Shown here piece by piece: positions 23,930 to 35,188 of a stretch of 64,000 nucleotides of DNA. A program made the translations under genes and the position numbers. Numbering within the stretch: position 1 is the first letter of the stretch; each line of letters opens with the position of its first letter. The stretch spans positions 11,173,752 through 11,237,751 of the forward strand of contig NW_024881301.1 of assembly GCF_018691265.1 (NCBI RefSeq), read 5' to 3'. The DNA is from Tyto alba (taxonomy: Eukaryota; Chordata; Aves; Strigiformes; Tytonidae). Below the pieces are notes generated by a model. The model did not search any database. It was not told the DNA's origin and saw only the letters and a program-made list of their open reading frames with translations.

Positions 23930-25450
23930 TCTTGTAAGCAAAATTATAAAGGAACATTTTAAACAGGAACAAATTATGGAAGGGGAAAAGTAGACGGAAA
24001 GGTTTTGGTAGAAGGGCAGGAAGCTATCATTTCCCAAGGAATAAGAGAAGTTTAGGGTCAATACAATGATAACAATTACAAATTATAACATTATAAATAA
24101 TAAAATGTTTATTAAAAACTCAGAAGTGGAAACAGAGGGGATCTGATATTATTTAGAATTTATTAAATGCAATAGAGAAAGAAGTGTAGCTAAATACAGA
24201 CAAAATTTCAGGACAAGTAAGGATAATAGTTTTTGAAGATATATTAGGAATGAAGAATGGTAAAATTATTCATAAATTATGAAAAAAACATACATGTTCA
24301 ATAAATGTTTCTGTTCTTTATTTGCAAAATAACAGAGCTGTGTGATTTGTTTTCAGAAGAAGATTATACGCTTTCCAATTTTGAGGTACCCAGGAGAGGT
24401 ATGAGTCACATTTAGCCAGAGATAGATATCTTAAATATCAGCCATTTATGATAAATTGAATCTAATCTGTCTGAGAGAATCTTCAGTCTTTTAATATATC
24501 ACAGAAACTCAAACAGAAGCAGAATAATTTACTTAAATTTGAAAAGAGCAAGGACCTGAAGAACTGTTGGCAGACCTGAGTGAAATTAAAGGGAGAAGGT
24601 TGAAGGTTGATAGAAGAATTGGCTGACAATAAAATCAAAACATAAGGGTACAGTAGATGTAAGTCCTTAAACAAAATTTTGTAAAGAGTAAGTCCTATTT
24701 CCACTCTTTAAGGTTAGAAAATTGGTTAATAGCAGCAACATAATAAAATTTTGTAAGTTTGATATTATAATCAAAACTTTAGTGCTCTAGAGGACTAGTA
24801 AAACTCATGTTTAATAGATAATAAAGGTGTCAGTTGAAAGCTATTGCCAATGGATAGTTGTCTTGAAATAGAGGTCCTGTGAGGATTAGGACCAGCCTGA
24901 CACTGAGCATTTTCATTAGTGAAGGTGTTAGTGATAAACACTGCCAAAATGTGACTGTAAATGGTACAATGATACTTGTGTAAGAACAGTGTGAGATCTA
25001 TCACATAGAAGGATCTGTATTACATGGTAAGCCAGACTCTATTAAAACAGAAATGGAGGTTTTAAACGCAGAGAAATGTGAAAATCTCCATCTAAGAGTT
25101 GCAGGTACCTGTAGAAGTGGGGATGATATACTTGTAAAGAATGACTTCAAAATTTTCTAAGAGTCCAAGGGGTAAACCGGCTCAGTTCCTGATATAGAGT
25201 ATGCCAGAAGTGTTGAATGCAGCTCTCCTGGATGAATACTCAAGGGAATAATGAATAGGAGGAGGGAGATAATGCTTTTTTTTGGAGACGGCCAGTCAGA
25301 GCATTAGTAGGATTTCCTCATACAATTCTGATGTGCACATTTAACAAATGCTCAGGGGGAAAAATATTGGGCAGAAATTTTGTGATTTGAATAAGGTAAA
25401 GTAAAAAGCTGGCCTGAAAATTCACCATGACAAACATAAGCTAAGAGATA
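23930..25450. other. A- and purine-skewed stretch, unidentified
   Basis: Over about 1.5 kb the plus strand is visibly richer in A and G than in T and C, with few long pyrimidine runs. Frames are short (at most 73 codons) and unrecognised on either strand. Such skew can reflect an old retroelement body or transcription-associated bias, but I cannot match it to a family. Confidence 0.35.
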
Positions 25451-27770
25451 ACATAAACAATTGCTGAAAGCAGAGCACCAAATCGTTGCTTGTATTGTTT
25501 GATTTACAGAACTTGACAAAAATTCCCTGTGAAATGCAGCGAGGTAGTTCTTAGCTTTGCAAACACATTTTCTACAACATAAAACAGCCAGTGTATATTC
25601 CCCAGACTAAGAATGGAGAAAGGCTAACATTTTATGTTATTTATTTTTAACTGCAGCATTACTAAACAGAACTGAAACAGCTTCAGTAGTGATGTTAGGA
25701 ATGCAGAATTCAGCACTTGTTGAAATCAATACAAATATTCCTACTTCTCACCTGTCTCTAATCATTAGTATGGTGCAGAATTAACATATATAGCAATGGG
25801 TAAGGTCCAGGTCCATAAATAAAGATTCTAGAAGCTATTATAATGCACATAACAGCTAGCAATAATAATGAAGTATGATCTCTGGAGAATTTATTTGGAA
25901 AATTAACTGCAATTTTCTTGCCTCCAATAAATTCCTATTTAAATTTATCTAGGGGGAATGTGATAGATATGAAACCAAGTTTGCTCTTATTCTCATACCT
26001 AGTGAACAGTTTCCACAGTAAATAAGCCCACAGTATCACATAATTCAGTGTAATTAGGCAATTTTTGTTTTAATAGGTTTTGTAGGACAAAAAAAAAGAT
26101 CCACAGAGAACTATTTTCCCAATTTATTTTTTTTTAATTTATTTTATTTTTTTATTACCTAACACATATAGAATCTCTCCTCAGGATTTTCCCTTCAACA
26201 CAGTGATCTAATCCTTGTATTCCAGAAGCTCAGTTCTAAAAATCATTCACTATGGAAGCTGCTCTCTGTAGTGCCTTTTTTTATAGCCTTTCTTCAAGAA
26301 AATACATGATTTTATTAAAGAAAGATTTTTTTCTCAAAATACTTGACAATTTCTGAGTGAAGTAAAAAAAAAAAAAAGGTATAAATAAATAAGAATTTTA
26401 TATTTAATTACTGAAAGGACTATTTTCTGAATTTACCCTTTCTTAAATTCTAAAGCACATCCCTAATTTAGACGTACTCCTTTTTATCTGTGTGTTTACC
26501 TAAATGCATTTAACTAGATGGACCTAACAGTGATTGTGTAATGAGCTATATAATTGATTTAGGATATGGACTTAATAACAGGCAGGTGGTTGAGGAAACC
26601 TATTATTACTGGAAAATTAGATTTCAGTAAGGCATTCTCTGTCTTGTTTTTTCCAAGAGAACAATGGCTTGAGTAGCTGGTTGAGTAACTGTTATCACAG
26701 ATGTTTTACATGTATCTACTGGAACTGGACCCAGATAATACTTAGGGTATAGTCCAATGACAAATCTGGTGTAAATAATGAACTGAAGCATTATGCCTTA
26801 GCATTTTTCAAAGTAATTACCCAAACTGAATAATTCAGAATAAGCCATTGCTAGATTTAAAATGTGGATGATAAGCAGCCTATGTAAAATTGCTTGGAAT
26901 CACTATTGAATTACCAGATTGTGGTTAGTGCTTTCTTTCAGAAACATGGCTGCAATTACCAAAGCATTCCTTAGTCTATAGTGAGCCTGATTCTAGAATT
27001 ATGTGCATAAGGTTACTTGCAACAGAGAGAGTTCTCAAAATGAAGTCCTTAAGTGCCAATCATCTGCAACATTAGAATTTATGGTGATTTTTTTCCTGTT
27101 TTCATTCTTCTCTCTGCTTCATCTCTGTCTATTGCTTTCAAAGCCTCTGCCCTCCATGTTGCCTGACACCCGAGCTTCATACCTCTGTGTCCACCCACAT
27201 AGGATTTTGTGTTCAGAAGGCTGCTCATATCAGCCTTTTTTATAGATATCAGATTATCTACAAAATTCAAAGTAGGATATTTATTCCATGCTCTTCCACT
27301 TTAAAAGAGAAAAATAAATAAATTTGGACCTTTAGCAAAAAAAGAAGATGAAAAATATTTTCATATGGATTATGTGACTTATTTTCCAATAGCATATACT
27401 AATGAAATAAGCACATAAGTATTTATCTCTGTTTATTCTATTACAAATCAGCTGAACTGATTATGCAGACCCATGTGTTTATCTCCTCTGATTTTCCCAG
27501 AAATCATATTAAAAGTGCTGGAAGATAAAAGTGCTCCAGATAGAAGGTAAAGAATCGAAATTGTATGATCTGTAAAAGAACTTACACCTTAAGAAAGATT
27601 TAATGTTTTCTTTTCAGACCTAAGTTCAGCATGTTCCTATCATAGTGATTTGTACTAGAAGTTAATAATTAATGGAGTAGTATAAAATTTGAAGTAGTAG
27701 ATAGGAGGCTATAATAATATTACAGATGACATTAGAGGCCAACATCACCTCACAAAGGGTGAGAAATATC
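25451..27770. other. Unique AT-rich DNA with A and T tracts
   Basis: No gene seen. Low-complexity T-rich DNA lies at 26120-26157 and an A14 run near 26366-26379. The 80-codon plus frame at 27003-27245 is unrecognised and overlaps a 63-codon minus frame. Confidence 0.6.
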
Positions 27771-27970
27771 CAAATTTGAATGCAGATAGTTCTCCAAGTA
27801 AAAGACCACAGTTTAGAGGATCCTTTTGCTGCCTCTTTGAGAAGTCAGCTAGAAAGAGCTCTGGTAAGTAAATACTTGATATACAGCATTATTGTCCCAC
27901 ATCCAGCCTGCCACATATGGTATTATATTGCCTGCCCCTTCAGATGTCTCATTAGTGGTCTGGTCTGACT

Positions 27971-27984
27971 ATTGCCATGGTAAC
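27971..27984. promoter_or_regulatory. Near-palindromic RFX X-box candidate
   Basis: ATTGCCATGGTAAC matches the two X-box half-sites (GTNRCC and RGYAAC) with no spacer and one mismatch at the first base. RFX factors bind such sites in vertebrate promoters and enhancers. It lies just left of the GC-richer patch at 28040-28450. Confidence 0.35.
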
Positions 27985-28039
27985 AGGGAAAAAAAACATT
28001 TCTGTCAGTGCTGCCCAGCAGTGTTCAGTAACACACATC

Positions 28040-28450
28040 TCGTCTGGTTCAGTGGGAACGTGGTGGCAGTCAGCCCAAAACCCTCGTCACCTCGCATGGA
28101 TCCTGCTTCTGCCTCTGCAGCTGCAGGAGCAGTGGCAGGTATTCCCTGTGACCGAACGAAAAGCTTCCAATGACAACCCCTTTAAGGAGCACAGGTGTTG
28201 TCACTCAAATTTTTGTGGGCATGTCAATACGAGAACCACAACTTTAATCTTTCTTCGTGCTGTTGCTCTGCACACCCGTGACAGAGTTTACACCTCTCCA
28301 GCTCCAGCCCTCTGAGGCACACTTGCCTGCTGTGAGTATCAGGATGAGGCCCCTCTCCGGCACGCCGTCTCTTGGCAGGGCTGTGCCGGACCACAGACCA
28401 TCCTCTTGAGCTAAGCTGTCTTCAGTCCCTGGGCAACGTTTCCTCTTCAC
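28040..28450. other. GC-richer patch without recognised gene
   Basis: This stretch has visibly more G, C and CpG than the flanks, and overlapping frames of 68-117 codons on both strands. No coding motif is recognised. It could be a small regulatory island or a diverged repeat. Confidence 0.35.
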
Positions 28451-29315
28451 CTCTTATTAATGGTGACCAAGAACTGTGGCCAAAATCTATTCTTTTCACT
28501 GAGAAGGTTTTAACCTCCTCCACATCTTTGCAGATCAGGTACAAGTATTTCCCTCTTCTACATCCAATTATCTATGTTGCTTTGCAGAAAATTTACCCTC
28601 ATATTTTTCACCTACTAGCCTTCTGTTTCCAAACTGTACAACAATTCACTTCAGTGACCTCACTGTGTAAGACTGGTGCTGGAATACTGTTTATGTTTAT
28701 TGTAACTTGCCAAAAACATAAGTAGTTTTTAAAATTACAATTTTTAAACTTTATACATTCAATACTCATTGCAAACAATTGAGAAGTTTTACTGTAAATA
28801 ACCCTTCCCTTGTTTACAACTGAAATCAAGCCATTGTCTACCAATACTCTACTGTCTTAATTATGTGCTGCCTCTAATAGGCTAACTGCATGTCTGCAGT
28901 GAAATACTTAGATCTGAAAATCTTCACACCCCTCCTCCAAAAAAAAAGTATGGAATTCCAACTTCTAAAGAGATTTCTACAGGAAAAAAATCTGTTTATA
29001 TGAATGTACCTTGTATTGGGACTTTAAATGAAATTCAGCAACATTGAGAAGTTATTTTCGTATTAAAACCAGACACAGATAGTGCAATTTTGCCTTTAAA
29101 TATCTGCTGTTTATTTCCACCCTCCCCTCTGCAGAGATGCACAAAAACATGCATATATATATAAATTAGTAATGGCCATAAATGCACAACATTATTACCC
29201 TACACATCTAGCTATAATATCTGGGTATGGTACTTTGTTTCTATACAGACACACATCTAGTTCAGACACAAAAGAGTTTGGGCATGTGTCTGTTGGTTTA
29301 CCTGTTTTTCATGAC

Positions 29316-29329
29316 CCACCAGGGGACAG
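29316..29329 (+). promoter_or_regulatory. CTCF-like motif candidate
   Basis: CCACCAGGGGACAG matches the CTCF core CCACCAGGGGGCGC at 11 of 14 positions. The upstream part of the long motif is poorly matched, so this is a weak candidate. Confidence 0.2.
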
Positions 29330-29644
29330 TAGTTGCTCCTCTGTTACCCTCATTATGGTAACTGCAGCTCCTATAGATGTGACATGTCTTGGTATTCTTC
29401 AGATCTTAGGAGCTATAAGCCCAAATGACTTTTTGAAACTCAGAAATTGGTTGTAAATCTAAAAGCCAGAATAGAAAATCCTTAAATCTCTATTATCCTA
29501 GAAACAGAGATGCAAAATAACTTATTTTTTTCCTGTTATCTAAACTGAATCTTCCTTTCTGCAGTTTATCCCTGTTACTACTTCTCCTGTACTGTAAGGT
29601 TATCTCTTCACAGAAGACTTGTATGTCTATGAATATTATCACTG

Positions 29645-29715
29645 GTTTTTGTTGTTTGAGTTTTTGGTTGTTTTGTGTTTTTTTGTTTGTTTGTTTTCGT
29701 TTGTTTGTTTTTTTT
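29645..29715. repeat. (TTTG)n / T-rich simple repeat
   Basis: Recurrent GTTT and TTTG units ending in an uninterrupted T run. Confidence 0.9.
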
Positions 29716-30146
29716 CACAAGTATAAACAACTGCAGATTATTCAGATTTTCCTCGTAAATCAGCCTTTCTTACTTCTGAAGCATTCTCACTCCCTTCTAC
29801 TGGGTACTGTCTCATAGCTCTGAGGTGTTTCTAAGCAGAGGTACCTGTAGCTGTGCTAGCTAAAATGGTGCTTGAATAAGGTTCCTCTCTTGTGAGATTT
29901 TTCTTTTAATTCCTTACAGTTTTTCCTCTCTTTATGACATTTTCAGATTAATTATTATATTTTTTTTTCCATTTCACATGATTAATAATATGTAGTACTA
30001 AACCTAGTATGGATAGTATCTTTACTTTGTATATAGTCCACCATCTGTGATAGTGATCATCACTATGCTAAATCAACTTCCACCCCAGTTTGTCTTCCGT
30101 AAAACAACTGGAATGCTTCCCTTGCTGACATAAGAGAATACCATGA

Positions 30147-30287
30147 ACCAATGTCAGAAACTTATGATTTTTTCATTATAATGAGAGGTCATTAGCTACA
30201 AGAAAATAAGATACAATTCACTGTTTTTAATACTTTTACCAGGATTAGTATTTGTGCCACCTGTGATGTCAATTTTCTGACATTGGT
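30147..30287. repeat. 14-bp inverted repeat with 113-bp spacer
   Basis: ACCAATGTCAGAAA at 30147-30160 has its exact reverse complement TTTCTGACATTGGT at 30274-30287. The arms do not extend convincingly beyond 14 bp. Confidence 0.8.
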
Positions 30288-30296
30288 GGGTCATTA

Positions 30297-30322
30297 AATG
30301 ATTATATATGCATATAATCATT
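30297..30322. repeat. Perfect 11-bp-arm hairpin
   Basis: AATGATTATAT and ATATAATCATT flank a 4-base loop ATGC. The stem is AT-only except for one pair. Confidence 0.85.
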
Positions 30323-31799
30323 ATACTTCAATGTGTTCCCAGAAAGCCTATATATTTTGGAAGTCTATAACAAAACGGCTACAATCAAAGCTTACATCTT
30401 GTAAAAAGCTGAATTGCAAGTGTCATTACAGTACACACTGAAAAAAGTCACCGGATTCATTTGTGCCTCCAGTTGTGTCAACATTACTCTGTCCTCTGCT
30501 TTCCTTCAGATAAGGGATCTAAAATAAAGCTGTAAAAGGTGAGCGGAAAATATATTTATTTTAGTCCAAAATTCTGGTAAGTATAAATCAGATGTTCCAG
30601 TCATCCAGACTTAAAAGGATTTTAAACTCATTTGCTTAAGCCTTCTTCTTGTCCACCTTACAATGATACTTTTGCCCCGCATCTCTCCAACCCTACCCTG
30701 AGCTGCCAAATGCTTGCCTGCAATGCTCTTACAAGCCATCCAAACTCTTTAAAAATCGATGAGACTCAGCTGACTGGAAATTCTATCACACCCTACGCCA
30801 AAGAACAGATTTCTGGTGATGCCCACGGGGTGGCAGAACATGCTGAAGAGTTGACAGGCTATTGATGGCTTCCTGATCTGAAGCTCCCACTGTGCTGGCT
30901 CCCATGCTCTCTTTGCGACTAGTCATCTCTACCAGGAAAACCCCCAAAACATGCTCCAGACCTCTGGGTGCGGAGGGAGGGGTGTTGAGAGACAAGGTTT
31001 CAGTTTGTGCCAGGGTCAGAAATTTCGTGTGTAATTAGTGTCGTCAGATGGGAGCAGGGAGAAAGGATGGTTAGGATCACCATGCCTATTTCATACACTT
31101 TCAGTTGAGACTCTGTTGAAATCTTAATTATAGGGAACCCTAGAGCATTTTTAGGGGGTTAATAGTGCAAGTTTTAGCTAAATTAGGTTTAATTTTTCTT
31201 AGATTTTTGTAAGCTGGGGAAATCTATGAAAACACACCACAGTATTTTATATTGACTGATTTGGACCATTTGTCCATTAATTTAAAAGCATGTCTCAGAA
31301 CTAATTAATTGCAAGGTTCTGGCCCTACTGAATGGAATAGCAAACCTCCCATTATCCCAGGCAGAGTTTTACCCTCAAATGAAGAGAACTCAGTACTTCT
31401 CAGGTTTTGGTGCAAATACAAGATCTTATTTTACTCAGTCTTCAGTTAATATTTGTCATGTCAAGGAGCCTGAATGCAACTGTGCTTTGAAGCTTATATA
31501 TATTTTAAAATGTTATCAGTGTTGGAAAATCCAGAAACAATTATTGCTTAACATGAAGTATCCTGACATTTGTTGTACAATAGGAAGTAGTAAAACAGAA
31601 GGGACTACAGATTTCTATGATGTGGGTTATTAGCATAATAGCCCTATAATATACAACAAGCCAGAGTTATAACAGTGTTGTTATAAACTGTACTAGTGAA
31701 CAACATATCCTGGAGTTATGCATAGTGAAATGATACACCATTTTAGTTATATATCATCATTTTAAGACAGGCTTTTTTTTTTCTTGCATTTACAGAGTA

Positions 31800-32318
31800 T
31801 AATGATCACAGGGTAGTTGACATTGAAAGGCATCTCTGGTGGTCATCTAGTACAAATGCCCTCCTCAGAGGATGGTCAGCTAGAACAGGTGGCTCAGGAC
31901 CATATCCAACTGGGTTTTGAATATCTCCAGGAATGGAGACTCCACAGCCTTTCTGGACAATCCTCACAATAAAAAGAAAAAACAAACAAGCAAACTAATT
32001 TCTTATGTTTAAATGAAATTTCATGTGTTTCAGTGTGCCCATAGTCTCTTGTCCTGACACTGAACACCACTGAAAAAAGCCTGCCTCCATCTTCTTTTCT
32101 ACCCTCATCAGGTATTGAAACACATGGATAAGATCCCCTTGAGCCTTCTCCTGAACCTCCAGGTTGAACAGTCCCAGTTCCTTCAGCCTCTTTGCATATG
32201 AGGAATGCTTCTGTCCTTTAAACACCTTTCTGGCCCTTTGCCTGACTCTTTCCAATAGCTTCATGTCTGACTTATACTGGGGAGCCTGGAGCTGGACACA
32301 GAACTCCAAAAGGCGTAC
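31800..32318 (-). mobile_element. CR1 LINE, 5'-truncated, decayed
   Basis: On the plus strand the reverse-complement CR1 3' UTR is followed by ORF2: CATCTCTGGTGGTCATCTAG, GGATGGTCAGCTAGAACAGG, CTCAGGACCATATCCAACTG. On the minus strand the ORF2 C-terminus gives FCVQLQAPQYK, KLLERVRQRARKV and RLKELGLFNLEVQEKAQGDL. After an A-rich interruption on the plus strand (about 31970-32000), it gives RKAVESPFLEIFKTQLD, ending at a TAG at 31880-31882. More diverged than the copy at 9878-10645. Confidence 0.88.
31880..32318 (-). pseudogene. CR1 ORF2 C-terminal fragment, frame disrupted
   Basis: The open part (about 104 codons, 31995-32309) encodes the ORF2 segment that normally leads into FFTVRVVEHWNRLP. 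That segment has been replaced by a T-rich (minus-strand) low-complexity insertion, and the homology resumes beyond it. The polymerase core is absent. Non-functional. Confidence 0.8.
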
Positions 32319-33100
32319 TAAAGTGAGATTAGCATATTGTGCCTAGTAGACATCTACTTAACTTTCAGATGTAACAACACGTATACTGTAGTGCTGGTGG
32401 TCTTAACACACATGATCCAACCAAGGGAGGTTTACCAACAAACTGCAAACAGCCAAAATACAGCTTATTGTAATTTAAAAAAATCCTAGATGACAGCTAA
32501 AATAGATGCTGTTTATATGAATCAAATAGGGTTGTCTTTGTGGTAGGAAATAATCTGATTGTAGTCTATGAGACAAAATGCGACTTGCACTCTAGGAAAA
32601 CAAAATGAGAGAAGGTATGGGAGTGACACTGTAGATGAGTTGACAGGGACTTGTCATTTCTATCCCTTTGTATCTGCCTGGATTGATTTAGTTATTCTTA
32701 CACATCTCACATAGATTAATGTCTCCCAGGATGGCAATTCAACAATTTGCCTTGCCAGATTTCTCTAGTTCCTTTTTGTTTGTTTGTTTCAGTATAAATT
32801 TCTTACTGATTGTTTTTTTTTAAATTATTCCTTTTCATCTTCTCTGCATAATTTTTTGAACTTTATTAGTATACAATAGCAAATGCCATCTTCATTTTTA
32901 AGTTAGTATCCTTCTTCCCCTCTTTCAAGCTCTTAGATGGCAGCATTATTTTCCTGTTATTTATTTATTTTTTTTCCCAATCTCTGCCTTCATTATTTAC
33001 ATCTTTAATCAAATTCCCCAAAGGCCTATAGATTCATGCTGGAGACTTTCTCTACTGGGCTGATGGATTTGCATCTCTCATCTAGAGCACTGTGTAATAT
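32319..33100. other. Unique AT-rich DNA, no gene seen
   Basis: Unremarkable sequence with short T tracts. No frame over 60 codons that I can interpret. Confidence 0.6.
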
Positions 33101-33700
33101 TGTTACTTGATGGCAACACAAGGAAAAAAAGCTCTTTTATTAACAATTTGCTGCCAGGCTCTGCTACACCAAATGGAAAAAATCCACCATCAGTCTGGTT
33201 AAGCGGGATGTGGAGCTTAAAATGCCAGCCCTCATCTAAACACAGTTTCCACTATTAACCCTGGGTTAACCTGAATAGTCACTCACACCTGGGGTGATGG
33301 TGACTTGGAAAATATGTTGGAAGTACATTTCCTTTTCCTCTCCACTCTCTGATGGACAAGAGGTGGCATGTGGGAAAATTTTTTTTGCTTGGAAATTATT
33401 ACTGCCATTGGAGGAGTATCAAAACAGAATATTTGTTTTGTACAATCCCATGCTTCCTTAGGCTGCCAGAAGCTTGGGTTTCAACCAAGTTGTCAGATTG
33501 CACCTGAGGTACAGATAGTTTTCCCCTCCTAGAAAACTGCAATTTCCCTCTTTCCCAAGGAACTGCATTCCCTGGCATAGGGCCAGTCAGATTGCGCCTG
33601 CGGTTAGGAGCTGTAACATCTTAATCCAGCATGGCTAAATCCTTGATTTTTCATTTCTCGTAGCCCTGAGGAAAATCAAGTAGAAAAGTTTTAGCACAAG
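33101..33700. other. Unique block with palindromic and duplicated motifs (possible regulatory element)
   Basis: The block contains TTAACCCTGGGTTAA (33255-33269, arms TTAACC/GGTTAA), a T-box half-site TCACACCT (33283-33290) and a 19-bp direct repeat (GTCAGATTGCACCTGAGGT at 33492-33510; same with two changes at 33586-33604). No coding frame fits. Regulatory function is inference from motif density only. Confidence 0.3.
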
Positions 33701-34317
33701 ATAGTTTCCTTCATATGAGAATATGACTATGAAGATGGTATTGACTTCTCACTTCCTGTGTAATAAGCTTTGCAGCACTTTACTAATGTTATCTCCAAAT
33801 GTTAGACTATATTCATCCTAGAGCCCGAGGGAGAACACAGGGATTTTGAAATTAGCCCTTGTTCACAAATAATTGTGTTTAAATCTATATGATGCTCCTT
33901 AGAGAACAGCATGACTCTTGCCTCTGCAGTCTCCAACAGCTGAAATAAAAAAAAAGAATAGCTGCATTTTCTGTCAGGAAAAGTATATTTGTGTATGTTA
34001 GAGTACTGGTTAGAGCTTGAGAGTTTATATATTGCGGGAGCCAGGAGATGGCAGAAGAGGTTGGGGGAGGATACTTCCTTTAAAACTGCAGAAACTTTGT
34101 ATCTTGGTTTAACAGTCTCCATAAAGAAGGTGCCACCTTGCAGGATAAGTAGTGAGCAATTAATTAAGCAACCACCTAAGTAACTGTTTGCATCAGAACC
34201 TTGCTGGTAAACTTCAGAGCTGTTTTCACCAATATAGACCAACCTTGGCCAAGCAATAGGACTAAAAATTGTTTCCAGTTTTCCTTTGGTGGCCTACCAA
34301 TGTTCTCAATAAGAGAA

Positions 34318-34345
34318 CCCCCCCCCAAAAAAAAAAAAAAAAAAA
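34318..34345. repeat. C9A19 homopolymer junction
   Basis: Nine C directly followed by nineteen A. Length-variable in principle and hard to assemble. Confidence 0.9.
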
Positions 34346-35167
34346 CCCAAACATTTAATGGGGTCTAATGTATGAAGACCAGGAGGGAAAAACTGAGTTT
34401 TAAGTTTTCACTTGTTTGAGAGAACTTTAAACGTTGAGGGGTGAGGGGAAGATTGAGGGAGGAAAATCCTATTTTTTTTTTCTGAATATTTTTCCTATTA
34501 AAAAGAACTATTGAGGAGGCATAAAGATTACATCAGATTTTATTACAGAGTAAAACATGGAATCCTGCATTAATTTTCTTCTCAAACCATCAGTTTTAAT
34601 AATTTGCTTTCTTTAGAATAGAAGTCAAACCAATAATCATTCTTCTGTCTATGAATATACACCAATTAGGAATCCAAAAATGAATTGTCCTCAAAGGCAT
34701 GTGTTCTGCATAATTGCTTACTTCAACAATGGCAAGGAAGCCTATAGTATCAGGTACTGAATCTGGTCAGAGGTGGTAAAGATCTTAAGGGTTTGGAAAC
34801 TTTACTGAAATTTGAAGCAAAAGTTCAAATGAATCTGTGTGAAGTTGAGTGATGTCTGCAATCTACTTTTATAGCATATGTCCAGAATTTTTAATTAAAA
34901 CACTATTGCAAGAGACCCACATAACTAATGAAAAGTATCTGTTACAAACAAATATTATTAACACTTGGATACAGTGATTTATTAACTAATCATAACAAAA
35001 TTATCAAATCAGTGCAAGGAATTCTATACTTCTAAACCTTTACTGAATGATCGTTGAATTTTAGTCAGGCTGCTGAGAAATAAATTATTAATTTTAAGCC
35101 TCTTACAAATTTCAGCTATGGTGCCTAGTGGAGCTTTGATACGTCATGTGCCATTTTGTATATATAC

Positions 35168-35188
35168 ACAGAAAACAGAAAACAGAAA
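35168..35188. repeat. (ACAGAAA)3
   Basis: Three perfect 7-bp units in tandem. Confidence 0.9.

Larger units (their letters stand above)
28451..31799. other. Unique AT-rich DNA, no gene seen
   Basis: No recognised gene. It contains a CTCF-like motif (29316-29329), a (TTTG)n tract (29645-29715) and an inverted-repeat cluster (30147-30322), listed separately. Confidence 0.6.

Noticed and set aside
33802..34242. 146-codon minus frame
   Set aside because: No recognisable motif, signal or splice context; consistent with a chance frame.
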